From Hirudinaria manillensis (Eukaryota > Annelida > Clitellata > Hirudinida > Hirudinidae), in the NCBI GenBank assembly GCA_034509925.1, contig CM067533.1, positions 594,001 through 658,000 on the forward strand: a DNA stretch of 64,000 bases, in the 5' to 3' direction. The first letter of the stretch is position 1. The number at the start of each line of letters is the position of its first letter. The translations under genes and the position numbers were made by a program. Below are positions 30,003 through 43,556 of this stretch, piece by piece. Below the pieces are notes generated by a model, which did no database searches, was not told the origin of the DNA, and saw nothing but the letters and a program-made list of their open reading frames with translations.

Positions 30003-33000
30003 ATGTACGAAAAGAAGACCGCCTTCTCCGGTCTGAGCGACAGAAGCGTCAAGGAGCGACAGAAAATCGAGTCGTCATCGATCGCCAGCGACAGGTCGTC
30101 GGCTGCCGAAGCGAGGAAGGTGGGTCTTGATTCAAGAATTTGTAGAGAAAATACCTTCAATCGGGACTCTAAGATTCTAATTGCAGTATGTAATGTATTG
30201 TTACCAATAGGTAGCAATAGGTACTAATATAGTTATTAATTATTTTGTTATTATTAATGTAACTTATTATAATGTAATTGCTTATTTATTATTGTTATTA
30301 TTATCATTATTATTAATTTATATTGATACAATCATCATCATCATCATCATCTTCAATTTTCTCACAGAGCAACAAACCGCTTCTTGAAAAGAAGCGAAGA
30401 GCAAGAATCAACAGGTCACTTGAACAACTCAAGAATCTCCTCATCGATTCCGTCAAAAACGAAGTGAGTTGGACGGACGGACGGATGGATGAACAGATCA
30501 ACGGGTAGATAGATGGATAGATTGATGGAGGGCGCACATGTTTATGGTGGCGAAACATATGAGCACGATTGGATGGATGGATGGATGAATTTCAGTTTCT
30601 TCCTGCCCGAAGGCAGGCGATTCGATCGCTAACTTTGAAGTTGGCGCGCAACTCTTGTCACTCCTCTGCTATTCAGTCCATCCATCCATCCATCCATCCA
30701 TCCATCCATCCATCCATCCATCCATCCATCCATCCATCCATCCATTCATCCATCCATTCCTCCATCCATCCATCTGGTATTGCATGGCAGAACATCCGAC
30801 GGCCGTCCAAACAAAACGTCATTTGACGGTCACTCGATCAATTATTCATGAGCTGAATGTTTGCCTCGACAATTTGCATAATTAATGTGCCGCGGCAAGT
30901 CGCTGTTTGAACAAAATATTAGCCAAGTGTGACCACCCACGGGGCAGATTGAAATGATAACAGATACACGAGGGATACTTGGATACAAGAGGGACTGATG
31001 TGTTTGTACATTCCCCTCATGCTTTGAATGTGAAAGTCAGGAATGGCCAAGAGCCGTCGACATCATCGTCATCATCATCGTCGTCGTCACCATCACCATC
31101 ATCATCGTCGTCGTCATCACTTACAACACACCTTTACAAAAATTACTATTAAAACTAAATGCTTTATTGAGTAATCATTGAATAAATTCATTTATCGCAT
31201 CTTTGCATTTTCTGATGACTTGATATAACCACAACGATGATCGATGACAGCCGATGCAGAGCGACAGACGCGACCGGTCGCTGGTGCAGTCGCTTCCCCT
31301 TGAATCCCTTGAATAGGTGTCACGCCGATGGATCGTCTTCGTTCATTACATTTCGAGATCGAACGTCAAATTCCTTTCCGTCAAGCAATTCATTTCTTTG
31401 GTACTTTCCATTCAATGGAAATCCCAGTGACAGCTTTAGTATCGTCCCAAGCACTGATAGGCAAATAGATGTGCAATGATGATGATGATGATGGCTGGGC
31501 AGGAGCGCGATGATGATGAGGATGATGATGACGACATCCACTTGTTTTGACGCGCCGGTGTCAAATTAAGATCAACCAGGAATCTGAAATCGAGGGGCGT
31601 TGATCGCTCCATCTGGTCCAATCACCTGGCACGAAAGTGTGTCAAGAGGTCGGGGCAGAGGTCAAACTGACCGTACCGAAAACAAGATATCGCTGTCCGG
31701 TCCTATTTATCAGGCAGCTGATTGGTGGCACTGGGATCCATTAACGGATGCTGAGACAACCCCTCGGACCGTCTGAGGTTGAACCCAGTGTTAGATACTC
31801 GTCACGCTTGGCTGACTAAATTATGGGGTTTTAAAAGCGTTTTAAATACAATTTTTACATTTTATTCCTGATGCTTTCGCCATGTTATAACCTTCGTTGG
31901 CATTCATTAAAGCTTTAATTAAACTTTCCTTCCATCCATCCATCCATCCATCCATCCATCCATCCATCCATCCATCCATCCATCCATCCATCCATCCATC
32001 CATCCATCCATCCATCCATTCTTTCGTTCTTCCGTCCATCCATTACAAATGATTAATTCCAGTAGATTGCGGGTCCATCGAACACGTGTTTACACTTTTG
32101 AGGTCCGCGGGAGTCTATTTTTGATCGCTCCGTGACGTCACGGGATCTCCGATGACGTCACGTCGAGACTATAAATAGACTCCTTTTTCATCTCGTCGGA
32201 GATTTCGAATCGCGTCCGCTTATTGGCCTCCTATCACAGGATTTTTGTAAACAACGACTGTCCCTTAATTGGGACATAAAACGTAGTTAAAATAATAAAG
32301 ACAATTGATTGTTAATAATAATAATAATAATAACGATGCTAACGATGGTGATGACGAGAATGATGATGAGGAGGAGGAAGAAGAGGAGAATGGCGGAGGG
32401 ACGGAGGCAAACCTCCCGGTGGTTTTTGAGTCACGTGATTAGCGGGCGTTTTGTGACGTCACAGGAGTTCGATCAATTGCCACCGGCCATATTGTTTCTG
32501 AACCCAATCAGGACGTGTCAAGGTTTAATTGGTCGACGATGATGACGACTACGAAGATGGCGATAATTGAGGTGCTGATGACGAGGGTAATGAATGTGAA
32601 CGATGATGATGGTGATGAGGATAATGATGACGATGATGATGATGATGATGATGACGACGATGGTGATGACGACGACGACGATTGGTGATGATGATGACTG
32701 TGCTGATGAGGATTGTGATTGTGTCCATAATCAGGTTGTCAAACCGGAAATTGTTTAAACGAATGAGGAAATGATTAGGTCATTTAATTGACAATTTGCA
32801 AGCCGTAATTTAGAGGTGAATTGATTGATGGATGGATGGATGGATGGATGGATGGATGGACGGTTGGATGCATGGGTGGATGGGTGGATGGATGGATGGG
32901 TGGGTGGATGGATGGATTGAATGAATAGCTGGAAGAAAGCTGAATGGACCAGTTGATGAAATCACATTCCATCTGATTGACTTTCTCACACTCCTCCGCC

Positions 33001-34795
33001 GATGACGATTATGATGATAGTATGATTTTGTACTTAACTCCATTAATTTTACGTACTCCTCTTCCTCCTCCTCCTCCTCCTCTTCCTCTTCCTCCTTATC
33101 ATCACCATCGTCGTTGTCGTCATCTTCATCTTTTTAATCATCCTCTCGGTTAATTGACATCGAAATTAATGACGCCAAAAGTCAGTCATTCCAATCTAAC
33201 CAGACACCACTAGGTGAACTTGTTAGCGTCTGCTTCTGACCCAAATTAACTCGAACTGACCCAATTAGGGAGTCAACGAGAGCCAATCAAGGACGTGCCA
33301 TCACCTTCTGCTTGTTCGCGCCAACGATCGGAGAAATTGTGTCAATACTCTGGCGCGAGATGACACCCAAAGGGGGTGTTGAGAAGTGATTGAAGCAGTT
33401 GTGATTGAAATTGTGATTGAACTATCGTGGCATGATTGAAATTTTGATTGACTGATGGTACGGCTTAAGGCTGTCGGTTCTGGGAACGATAATGGCTGTT
33501 GGCATATATTGCCTTTTAAAAATTTATATGTTTGTTTATTATTATTAATATTATTATAAATATTTTTCAACAGCAATCTGCATCCGGTTATTCGAAGCTT
33601 GAAAAGGCCGACATATTGGAGATGACGGTCAAACACCTGAAGAGCCTTCAACAGGAACAGATGAAAAGTAAATTTTAATTTTAATATAATATAATTTAAT
33701 ATTTAAAAAATAATAAGAATATTAAATAATAATAATGAATAATAATAAGAATAATAAACAATAAAAATAAAATAAATTGTATTTATAAGATATTATCACT
33801 TGCCCTATAATTCTTTATCACCATCGTGTTTGCTTTCAGAGCCATCATCATCGTCATCATCAGTATCAGCAGCGTCTAGCGACTCTGCAGCCACCATACT
33901 TCGCTACAAAGCCGGCTTCAGCGAATGCGCGCAGGAAGTGGATCGCTTCCTGTCCGGCCTGGAGAACTCGCTCAACCCTGAAATCAGACTCCGGCTCGTC
34001 AATCACCTGGCGGATCTCTCCAGGTCATCGTCAGCAACCCTGTACAGAAATCCTGTCCAGCCATTGGCAGGGATGACTTTTCCGGCAGGGCTAGCCCCGA
34101 ATCAGTGGACTCAACGAACTCTCTTGGGCGATTTCCCGAGCAGGAATGGTCCGTTCAGTTTCCAGGAAGGCCTTGCGGCCGCGACCACAGGCGCTGCCGT
34201 CGCTCGCGTGTCGCCGCTCGTCTCGCGACAAGACGCCGGTGGCGGTTACGGTGATTGTTCCGACGGAGAAAACGTTTATTGCGGTCAGTACCAAGGAACC
34301 AGGAACCCTTCTCAGAGACCGAAAAAGAGAAGTCGCTACGACACCGACCACAAGATCCGCCAGCAGCACCAACAGCAGCAGCGGCCGCCATCGCAACTGA
34401 ATCACAGTTTCAATTCTTCTTTTACCATTTCGTCGACGACATCGCCGTTCTCATCGCCACAACAACAGCAACAACATCAGCAACAACAACTACAACAACA
34501 GTCGCGAATACTCAAGGACAGAAACTCCCAACCAGAGCCGACCGCTTCGCTCGACCGCGACGGCGGCTTCGGCGACTCGAGTTGGCAGCAGCAACAGCCG
34601 CCGACAGCCTGCCAGAGGTCGCCCGGTTCTCTTCCTCCTCCTCTAACCCCTTCCCACTCACCCCATCTCTCCGAGGGAAGCAGTACATCCGCTTCTTCTA
34701 GCTTCGGAGATTCAGGGGGCTTCTCCCCGCGGCCCCGTGACGTCACGTCCGTCTACGACTTGGTCAAGGCGGAGCCCGTGTGGAGACCCTGGTGA
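30003..34795 (+). CDS. hes: HES (hairy/E(spl)) bHLH-Orange repressor B
   Basis: Four exons fit frame and phase: 30003-30119, 30368-30463, 33574-33667 and 33840-34795, encoding 420 aa. Donors are GTGGGT, GTGAGT and GTAAAT. Exon 1 encodes a 39-residue leader. Exon 2 holds the basic region and helix 1 ([20 protein letters not shown]) and exon 3 helix 2 ([20 protein letters not shown]). Exon 4 begins with a serine tract, then the Orange domain ([18 protein letters not shown]), a long Gln/Ser/Pro-rich linker, and an exact C-terminal WRPW for Groucho binding. The introns split the bHLH at the same places as vertebrate HES1. It is the better preserved of the two tandem HES genes and probably an active Notch-pathway repressor. 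Confidence 0.93.
30676..30772. repeat. (CATC)n microsatellite
   Basis: About 24 CATC units with minor interruptions, in the second intron of HES-B. Confidence 0.9.
31932..32020. repeat. (CATC)n microsatellite
   Basis: About 22 near-perfect CATC units, in the second intron of HES-B. Confidence 0.9.
32109..32184. promoter_or_regulatory. Inverted-repeat element with two CREs and a TATA box inside the HES-B intron
   Basis: GGAGTCTATTT near 32110 and its reverse complement AAATAGACTCC near 32173 flank two TGACGTCA sites (32133-32140 within the palindrome CGTGACGTCACG, and 32153-32160). A TATAAATA box is at 32170-32177. The mirrored left arm yields CAAAAATAG on the minus strand. It looks like a strong, perhaps bidirectional core promoter. 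A third TGACGTCA is at 32454-32461. Downstream, no long reading frame is obvious, so an alternative HES-B start or a noncoding RNA is possible. Confidence 0.5.
32825..32925. repeat. (GGAT)n microsatellite
   Basis: Imperfect GGAT/GGGT tetranucleotide tract in the HES-B second intron. Confidence 0.85.
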
Positions 34796-35068
34796 GACCG
34801 CGGGTTGTGACCACCCAACCATCCGTCACCATTTTAGATTGGGAGCCTTCAATCCATCCGTCCGTACAATGGAGGATGTTTGACCTTTAAGGTTTTGTTA
34901 AGGTCCAGGTCAAGTATGACTGAAGGTTACGGTGGTTGCGCACCGTGGACAGTTGTTGGATTTTCGACAATAATATTCCCATTATAATTTATTTAAAATA
35001 TAATACTTTTAATATAATTTATATTAATTGTTTATTGTTAGACTTTTGTCGGCGATGATGACATTTTA

Positions 35069-35071
<3 letters not shown>

Positions 35072-35152
<81 letters not shown>
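35072..35152. repeat. (TTA)n microsatellite
   Basis: About 27 perfect TTA units in the HES-B downstream region. Confidence 0.95.
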
Positions 35153-35723
35153 GCTGTTGTTGTTCTTACAAATCGTTTTTATTTTTAATCATCTTTAGTT
35201 TATTAAATGGACTTTAAATTTTCGGTACTCTCTTCCATGCATACGTTAACATGTCCAAGAGTTGGTTGCCATGGAGATTCGCCATCTTAATCATCATCGT
35301 CGTCGTCATCGTTGAGTATATTTATTTAGTCGACATATTTTGGCATATTTTATGATAATCAGTTCCACGGTGAATGCATATCCATTTCTCAACCCTTATT
35401 AATCTTATCTGGTCTTCTACTTTTTATTCTGGAAATTTTCACTTGAAATAATAAAAAAAAAATTATTTATTTTGAAATACATTAAAAAATGTTTGTTTTT
35501 TTTTTAGAATTAAATTTGTTAAACTTGTGAATTTGGGTTGCTGGTCTTATTTTTAATGGTCTGCAAAGGACACATCCATCCATCCATCCACCCATCTATC
35601 CATCCATCCATCCATCTTTAATTATGTTCTGCTTCGATGCACCTGGAAATATGATTAAAATGCCATTTGGCATTGAATCACGTACGTGTTCTGAAAATGA
35701 GAACAAATGGAGAGAATGAATCA

Positions 35724-35835
35724 TGGATGGATGGATGGATGGATGGATGGATGGATGGATGGATGGATGGATGGATGGATGTATGGATGGATGGATGGAC
35801 AGATAGACAGACGATGGATGGATGGGTGGATGGAT
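35724..35835. repeat. (ATGG)n microsatellite
   Basis: Long tetranucleotide tract with a few substitutions (GTATGG, GGACAGATAGAC). Confidence 0.9.
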
Positions 35836-38154
35836 GCTTGATCCCGGAAACGCTGATGGTCTCCTAAATTGCGATCAAAGGAAGGTCTACCCGATGGTGA
35901 TGATGATACCGAATATCTGCGATAAAGATCAGATCTGTTTGATGAAGTCGGAAGCGAGTGTTGATGATGATGGCGGCTGTGGTTGCTGCGAGGAAGGGAG
36001 ATATCGAATGACCAATGTCCATTCACTCACTCACTCACTCATTCATCCATTCATTCACTCATTCCCTCATTCATTCATTCATCCATTCATTTACTCATTC
36101 ATTCATTCACTCATTCATTCCCTCATACACTCATCCGTTCATGTCATCCTGTCATTCATCCTTCATTCGTTCATTCGCCCGTCTGTCCATTCGATTGCAT
36201 CTATTGCGTGCATACGTGCTAATTAAGAGTCCGTGTTTCCTCTTCGACTGACCACAGGTCCCTCATCCTGGGTGGGTTTGAGTGGGTGTGGCTGGATGGG
36301 GAGGCATTTCAAATGCAAATCAATCCAAAGGTCACGCCCGTGTGACCCGATTTCTACCCAGATTTGATTGAGAAGGCATTTCGTGGTGGTGACGAGATTC
36401 GATGATGATGATGCTGGTGATGGTTATGATGATGATGACTAAGACCATAAAGATGACACTCATCTGGCGATACGTCATAGAAATACTTTTCTCGTCGTCG
36501 TCGTCGTCGTCGTCATCGTCCGTCCGTCTATATCTGACCTCCAGCGTCATTATCGCGATACGACATGATTTGAATATCAATAAGTCACGATTTCAATGCA
36601 AATTCAATCTAATCGACTGTGAAATAACTGACTCGTCTGATCTTCTGGAGGTGATGATGACGACGACGACGATGGTGATGACGACAATGACGACGACGAT
36701 GATGGTGATGACGAACCATGTGACCAGCTTTGGAAAGAAGTACAAGTTCAGGGAGTATTTAAGGCGCTTGTTACTGGAAAACAATGACTTTCATTGTCGA
36801 ATGTGCCTTCACACCGGACATCACATCTGGATTGTATCGTTTGTTCATCATTTCAGAGCTTTCTTCAGTCCATCCGTCTATCCATCCATCCATCCATACA
36901 TTCATTCATTCATTTATTCGTTCTTCCGTCCATCCACTCGTCATTGAAGTTCTCAGCACCCCAGGATAGCTTCGTGTTTGCCAGCACTCGGATGCTCGTC
37001 ACGGAAGGACAGCAGTTCATTGTTTCCGTGTTCAACTCCTGGCGAGGACTGGAAATCTCAAGTGGAGAAAGTTTTCCACGGTCGGTTGAAGAGTGATCGT
37101 GAAGGAATCGTTCTCATGCTGGACGGACGGATCGACGGATGGGCGTCGTAGAAAGTGATGTTGGTAAACATGATGATGATGATTTCAATCGGTTTCAATC
37201 ACTTGTTTCAGCCATTGATCCTTTTAAAGAGTCTTCTCTCTGATCTTTTCATAAACAAATCGCTAAAGAGATTTCATTGTTGCTTTTGTTGTTGTTGTTA
37301 TTATTATTGTTGTTGTAGTTGAGTGTTGACATCGAAGATGATGATGGTAATAGTAGCAATGATGATGATGATGATGATTACGACAATGTCGTTTTGGCTT
37401 TTGATAAGATCTGGCATTGTTCACTATCGTAAGAACGCCCGCATTTCTCGTGGAAATCTGGAAAGATTAGTGCACACCACGTACATAAATAGTAGCTTGG
37501 GGATTCTACAAGATATCACAACGGAAGCGACGACGACGACGACGATGGCAATTTGATGATGATGATGATGATGACGACGACGATGAGCTTCTCCAGCGAG
37601 CAAGTCACGTTCCTTCATATCCGGTACCCGCGGCGATTCGGCAGACGACTTGTTTGTAAACAGAAGCGGTCAATAGAGAGCCGACCAATCACAGCTCCCG
37701 GCGTCTTAAATCACCATTGGCAACCGCTGGCAACCATTGGCAACCGACGCCGGCGGATGACCGACCCATTTAACAGCAGGAAGACTTAATTTGGCGGACG
37801 CATGACCTCATTAAACGTGTCGGGTCAAAGGTCGTGCCGCTCCAGCTGACCTCCATGACCCCAGCAGAGATACCTGGCAGTATTCCATGCCTAAACGTCC
37901 ACTGCAATGACAAGAGATGCCCTGTGATGTGCAATGTTGCAGCCTAACTACGTCAGCCTAAGTTGTCCCTTCAGTGTTTACTAAATGCTGAGGATGTGAA
38001 TTGCAGATTGTGAACAGTAACTGATCCGGAACATCAACTTGCTAAATTATTCAAATCTCAAATTATTACGACACATCCACTAGATCAGTTATATTAAAAT
38101 TAAATATTATAAATATCAAATAATTTAGAGATAAATTCTGCCTCTTATTTTGTT

Positions 38155-38285
38155 TAGAAGTCGTGGGGGTAGAGGCAGTGCATTAGATACGAGGGGGAGA
38201 GTACCCTGCCTTAGCTGGGTTTCGAACTCGACACCTTTGGGGACCAATGTCCAAGCATTCCCCAGGCTTCTGAGCGCCTCAAGCG
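38155..38285. repeat. Possible SINE-like fragment
   Basis: GC-rich island with GGGTTTCGAACTCGACACC, which on the minus strand reads GAGTTCGAAACCC, a B-box-like T-arm. It is short, with no target-site duplication found by eye. Confidence 0.25.
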
Positions 38286-39163
38286 AGAGAAAAAAATACA
38301 AAATAAAAAGACGATTAAAAAGAAAATTTATGGATTTATTGCATTATTCATTCAAAAATAAATTTGCGTTCAAAAATAAATCCGAAGTTCAAATTCAAAG
38401 TTTAACTGAAGCTTTAGAATTAATTAGAAACCGAAACAAGGACGAATTCATTCTGGAAAGTCCGACTAAAGAACGCCAAAATCTCTCTCAGCACCCGTCC
38501 AAAAGACGCTAAAAGCTCAAACGATCTTAAACTACGCCCAACAAATGCACAAAAATGTCCTCAAAATCAACTTAAACAGCTCAAAAGATGACTTAATTGA
38601 TGGCATTTTCGAGAAAATATTGCACCAAGACGTCCAAAACCACGAACCAACGACCAAGTGACGAAAGGCACTCGCAAAGCAAGTCGTGAAAAACTAGCAA
38701 AAAAAAAGTCGTTTGGCAAGAAATGTTTATCTTTCGAGCAATGTTTGGCTAGGATTGGTTATCATTAAGAACGGATGGTGATGACGATAATGGCGATGAC
38801 GACGACGACGATGATGATGATGATTCAACGACTAAAGTGCTATGACCTCAAAGGCAATAAGTTTGAACCTTCAATTTCAGGACAGAAATCGGGGACCGAC
38901 AAGCGACGGAGCGAACAGAGGAGATCGGTGAATTAAGAAAATAACAAGAATATATAATCGACTTTTAATTAATTAAAAAAATCCACAAAATATCCCAACA
39001 ACAACTAAGAAGATCATTAATTCAACCAAACATCAAATTAGCAAAATCAGTGAAAACTTAAAAAAAAATTTAAGTTGCAACCGCCATCATCATCTTCGTC
39101 GTCATCATCACCAATCTTCTAGGGGGGGCGGGGTGAGGGTGTGTGCCCCTAGGACCACGCCCC

Positions 39164-42100
39164 CTAGGCCATGCCAAAGACCCTCTTCTCCTGCTCCACC
39201 AACTGCTTCTCGATTTCTGCCGGCAGATCCTCTCCGACTTCTGTTTCCAGGAAATCCCTCGTTTCCTTCACGTCTTCGTTCCAATAATCCTTCGGGATGG
39301 AAAACAACTCGTCCCAGTGGACCTTGTCCTCGATGCCAGACAGGTCGATGGAGCCTGGCGACGATGATGATGATGAATATTATTATTATTAGTATTAGTG
39401 TTCCCATTAAAAATGATTAATTACCATCATTATTACTAATATTATTACCATCATCTTTATCATAGCACATAAATCAAAAAACGGTGCAATGACATGTCAA
39501 CATGTCTCAAACACAATCACAGGCATTGATCAACCTATGACACCATCAATCAATCAATCAATCAATCAATCATCAAAAAGACCCACCCTTCTCGGGCAGG
39601 TAGCCAATGGGAGACTCGACGGCTTTGGCCTCCCCGGAGAGCCTCTTGCACATCCAGTCGATGACCCTGATGTTGTCACCGAAGCCCGGCCACAGGAACT
39701 TGCCCTGCTCGTTGGTGCGGAACCAGTTGACGTGGTAGATCCTCGGCAGCTGTGGTCGATTGAAATTCGAGCGGTTGAAATGTCAGGTTGACATCAAGAC
39801 GCATCAATCGAGAGCAATCAATAAAACTGCCGTGTTGTAATCAATCATTGAGTAATTAATTAAGGTTGCAACTAGCTCAAGAGCCATATAACCTAAAACT
39901 AGTCCATCATCATCAAAAGCATCACCAATACCACTACCACCATCATTATTGTCATCATCATCATCATCATCACCTTTCTTCCGGGCTTGTTCATGCTCAG
40001 CCAGTGGTCGAGGTAGTGTCCAAAGTTGTAGCCCATGAAGGGTCTCATGGCCATCGGGTCATGCATGATCGTCTTGCCTGAGTGAACGAGCAAAAATGAA
40101 AAGGCTATCATTACCATCACTCATTCATTCTTGATAATATCATCATCGTAGTCATAATCATCATCATCATCGTCATAGGATGCTGACCTTTGAACTCAGC
40201 AGCAGCAGTCGACTCCGACTTGACGGCGGCTCCGACCATGACTCCATGTTCCCAGCTGAAGGACTCAAAGACCAGGGGCACTCCTGATAAATAAATGCAA
40301 CCAAATAAAATCAATCAATTATTAATAATAATAATAATAATCATAATTTCTTTCATTCATCATCATTATAATATCAAATATAATTTCAAAGACAAGGCAA
40401 GACAACCCCCTTTCCAGCTTCGTACCTTTGGGTCTGCGTCCACCGAAGACTATCGCACTGATTGGCACGCCCTCTGGATCCTCCCATTTGGGGTGGATGA
40501 TGGGGCACTGAGAGGCGGGTGCGGTGAAGCGGGAGTTGGGGTGAGAGGTCACTCCGGGCATGCCCTTCTTCCACTTTGCTCCGAGCCAGGTGGTCACCTC
40601 CATGTCCTGACGACGACGATGATGATGATAGTGATTACAACAGCAACAAACATCATGAATAAGTCTGTTCATTATCTCAAAATTCTCTTCTGTTTATAGC
40701 AAGCAGTTGTCTCATAACAGGTACCTCCATTGCCTCTTTCATGTCCCATCACTATCTCATATATGATTATCATTATCATCATCATCATCACTCACATCAG
40801 GTAGCTCATCCTCCAGTCCCTCCCAGAAATAGCCACCGTCAGCTCTCTTGGCGACGTTGGTGAAGATGGCGTTCTTCTGGAAACTTGCCATGGCGTTTGG
40901 ATTCGTCTTCCAATTGGTTCCCGGTGCAACCCCGAAGAACCCATATTCGGGGTTGATGGCCCTCAGTTCACCCTTCTCGTTGAACTTCATCCAGGCGATG
41001 TCATCACCTGTGTCATCATCATAATCATCACCACCACCAACATTGTCATCGTCGTCCTTATCATTCCTCAGATGTCATCACCTGTGTCATGTCAAATGAC
41101 CATAACAAAGTCACATCCTTTTTTGCTTATTTGACAATGGCTAAAAAAGTAAATTAACATTTCTTAATAATAATAATAAAGATGGCAACAAAATATGTAA
41201 TAAATAAATAATACAACAAATACAGTAAATAATATCAACAATAAAAGGAATATTAGTAATAATAGCAATAATATTAATATTAATAATAATAATTGTAATA
41301 ACAAAGAGTCGACGATCGGGAAGATATTGTTTCACTGACCAACGCATCTGACTTTCCAGCCCGGCAGAGAGGGATTCAACATGGCCATATTGGTCTTTCC
41401 GCAAGCACTCGGAAAGGCAGCTGCCAGGTAGAATTCCTGACCTTTAGGGTTTGTGACTCCCATGATCTTGAGGGAATTTCAAGGAATTGAGTGAAAGAAA
41501 AATCAATAAAAGATTGAAAAATAGGATCATCCCTATTCTTCATTACTGAAAGTTTATGTATCTATCGGTACAATTAGCACAGTCATGACTGTATAATATA
41601 CACGGTATATTGCATTATATAGACAATACAGTTGTTATGATGAATGTATGGCTTATTGGTCAATCAATTATTTTAATCACCACAGCATTGGCACAACTAT
41701 CGACACCACCCAATCACAAATAACAAAAGGACATTCAATGCACCAAAAGTACCATCACCACCAATGACAACAATCAACAAGACAAAGTCAACAACAACAT
41801 CAATATCATCAGGCTACCATCAGCTACCAAAGGAATGCCAGTCAACTGGCATGGCACTCACCAACATGTGTTCTGCCATCCACCCTTCATCTCTGGCAAT
41901 GTTCGAGGCAATCCTGAGGGCAAAGCACTTCTTTCCGAGGAGTGAGTTTCCACCGTAACCGCTGCCGTAGGACTTGACCTTCCTCTCCTCTGGGAAGTGG
42001 GCGAGTAGAACCTTCTCGGGGTTGCACGGCCAGTGGTTCACGACCTTTCCTGGTTGCAGAAACATAAACACAAACAAGTGGAACAAACAAATCGTGGAAT

Positions 42101-43552
42101 GGGTTAATCAATCAACAATCAATTGATCGATCAATCAATCAATCAATCAACCAATCGCTCAATAACTTAGAAGAAAGCAGGCAAATGGAACATCCATAAA
42201 TTGTTGTGCATCAATATCATCATCAAAACCTGAGTGAGACAACAAAAATAGCCATCATCATCACCACCACCAATTGCTTCATGCAAACAGTCCTCTTCTA
42301 CCCACTTCTCCATGGCCTCGGGCATCCCATGGAATGAATGCACTTGACAAAGTCCTGATCTCCGAGCACCTCCCAGACCTTCGGCGAGACCCTGGTCATG
42401 AGCCTCATGCAAAGCAGGACGTAGTTGGAGTCTGTCAGTTGGACTCCGATCTTGCTGAGGTCAGAGCCAATGGGACCCATGCTGAAGGGGATTACGTACA
42501 TCATGCGGCCTGATTGGACACAAATTGGATTGGTGGTTTTCAGGTTGAAGAGTGTTTTAGCTACTCATTTGCATATAATAATACATTATTAGTATTACCA
42601 ATGGACTATTGGGCCATTGCTCTCACTGACTGTTGATCAACATTTACATTGGCTAAACAAGCAGCCTAAGCAACTATGGCAACAGTTGTAACTTATAAAA
42701 CTTGCATAAGGGAAGAGTTCCATACAAAAGTTTGCAACACTGCTGTATGTAACTAGAGGAAGTGCTACTATACCATACAATCATAATTGCCAATTTACTA
42801 AATAAACAAAGGTTACTGACCTGCCATGCAATCCTTGAATCTGGAGTCCATCTCCACCTTCATTTCATCAGGGTCCATCCAGAGCCCCATGCCCCCTTTC
42901 GCGCCGGCCTTTGATCTCGGCACGGTGTGGTACTTGTCCTTGGTCACGATGAAGGTCTTGCTCTCAACTCTGGCCACGTCGGCAGGATCGGTACGACAGA
43001 TGTAGCTGTTTCGTAAGTAGACGGAAACAGACATAAGAAACAAATTATTAATTAATCCAAATAATTACAACGAGGCACATAGAATTTGTATAAGAAGAAG
43101 AATCTTTCCCTCACCAATTCTCCAACTTCTCGAGCTTCTCCAGTGTTCCTCTTTCCATGAGTTTGTTAATGATGACGTGAGCCTCATCCTCCGATCCGTC
43201 GCAGATGTAGATGCCTCTGGGGGTCATGTAGTCCACCTGGTAAGTTCAACACCATCCATGCACTTGTAAATAAAATGTACCAATGCATCAGAGCATTCAT
43301 GCAAACACTTTATGAGACAACAAGCATTACCATATTACACCAAGAACAATAAACAACATTCTAAGAGCTGATATTTTTAAAAATGCTCAGTCTCCAAAGT
43401 AACAATTCACTCACATAGAAGGCAATAAACTTCTGGACTTTCTTTGGCAAAGCATGAAAGTCCCCCTTGGCAATGGGGACTCTGCCCAAGTGTGGCACAA
43501 CCACCTCATGGACTTCATAGAAGGGTATGTCTGGTTCTTGGTCCAAGGCCAT
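39164..43552 (-). CDS. PCK: Phosphoenolpyruvate carboxykinase (GTP), 12 coding exons
   Basis: PEPCK converts oxaloacetate and GTP to phosphoenolpyruvate, GDP and CO2, the committing step of gluconeogenesis. Coding exons in transcript order: 43415-43552, 43115-43236, 42821-43005, 42306-42509, 41862-42049, 41340-41466, 40796-41007, 40426-40606, 40188-40283, 39974-40077, 39587-39749 and 39164-39354. They join in phase to 636 aa (622 in human PCK1). Landmarks include [49 protein letters not shown], the P-loop [54 protein letters not shown] and HVNWFRTN. All introns are GT-AG, but no donor is GTAAGT. TTGCAG just before the ATG implies a 5' UTR intron. No clear transit peptide, so a cytosolic enzyme is more likely. 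Confidence 0.97.
41071..41090 (-). repeat. Duplicated 3' splice-site segment in PEPCK intron 6
   Basis: A 20-bp copy of 40998-41017, which spans the real acceptor and first 11 coding bases of PEPCK exon 7. It lies about 70 bp upstream in the intron and creates a decoy acceptor. Confidence 0.7.
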
Positions 43553-43556
43553 TTTT

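Larger units (their letters stand above)
34796..39163. other. Intergenic region between HES-B and PEPCK
   Basis: HES-B 3' UTR, then microsatellites: (TTA)n at 35072-35152, (ATGG)n at 35724-35830, (CATT)n-like tracts at 36020-36130 and (GATGAC)-type tracts near 36650-36710 and 37535-37580. A repeat fragment lies near 38160. A 120-codon frame at 38150-38512 includes a lysine-rich stretch but overlaps the repeat and shows no recognisable domain. I see no supported gene. Confidence 0.45.

Noticed and set aside
34146..34746. Alternative frames over HES-B exon 4
   Set aside because: Shadows of the Gln/Ser/Pro-rich linker; only the frame ending in WRPW is consistent with the other exons.
38150..38512. 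120-codon plus-strand frame
   Set aside because: Starts inside a repeat fragment and shows no domain; kept only as a note in the intergenic entry.
39108..39407. Plus- and minus-strand frames over the PEPCK last exon
   Set aside because: Out-of-frame shadows of PEPCK exon 12.
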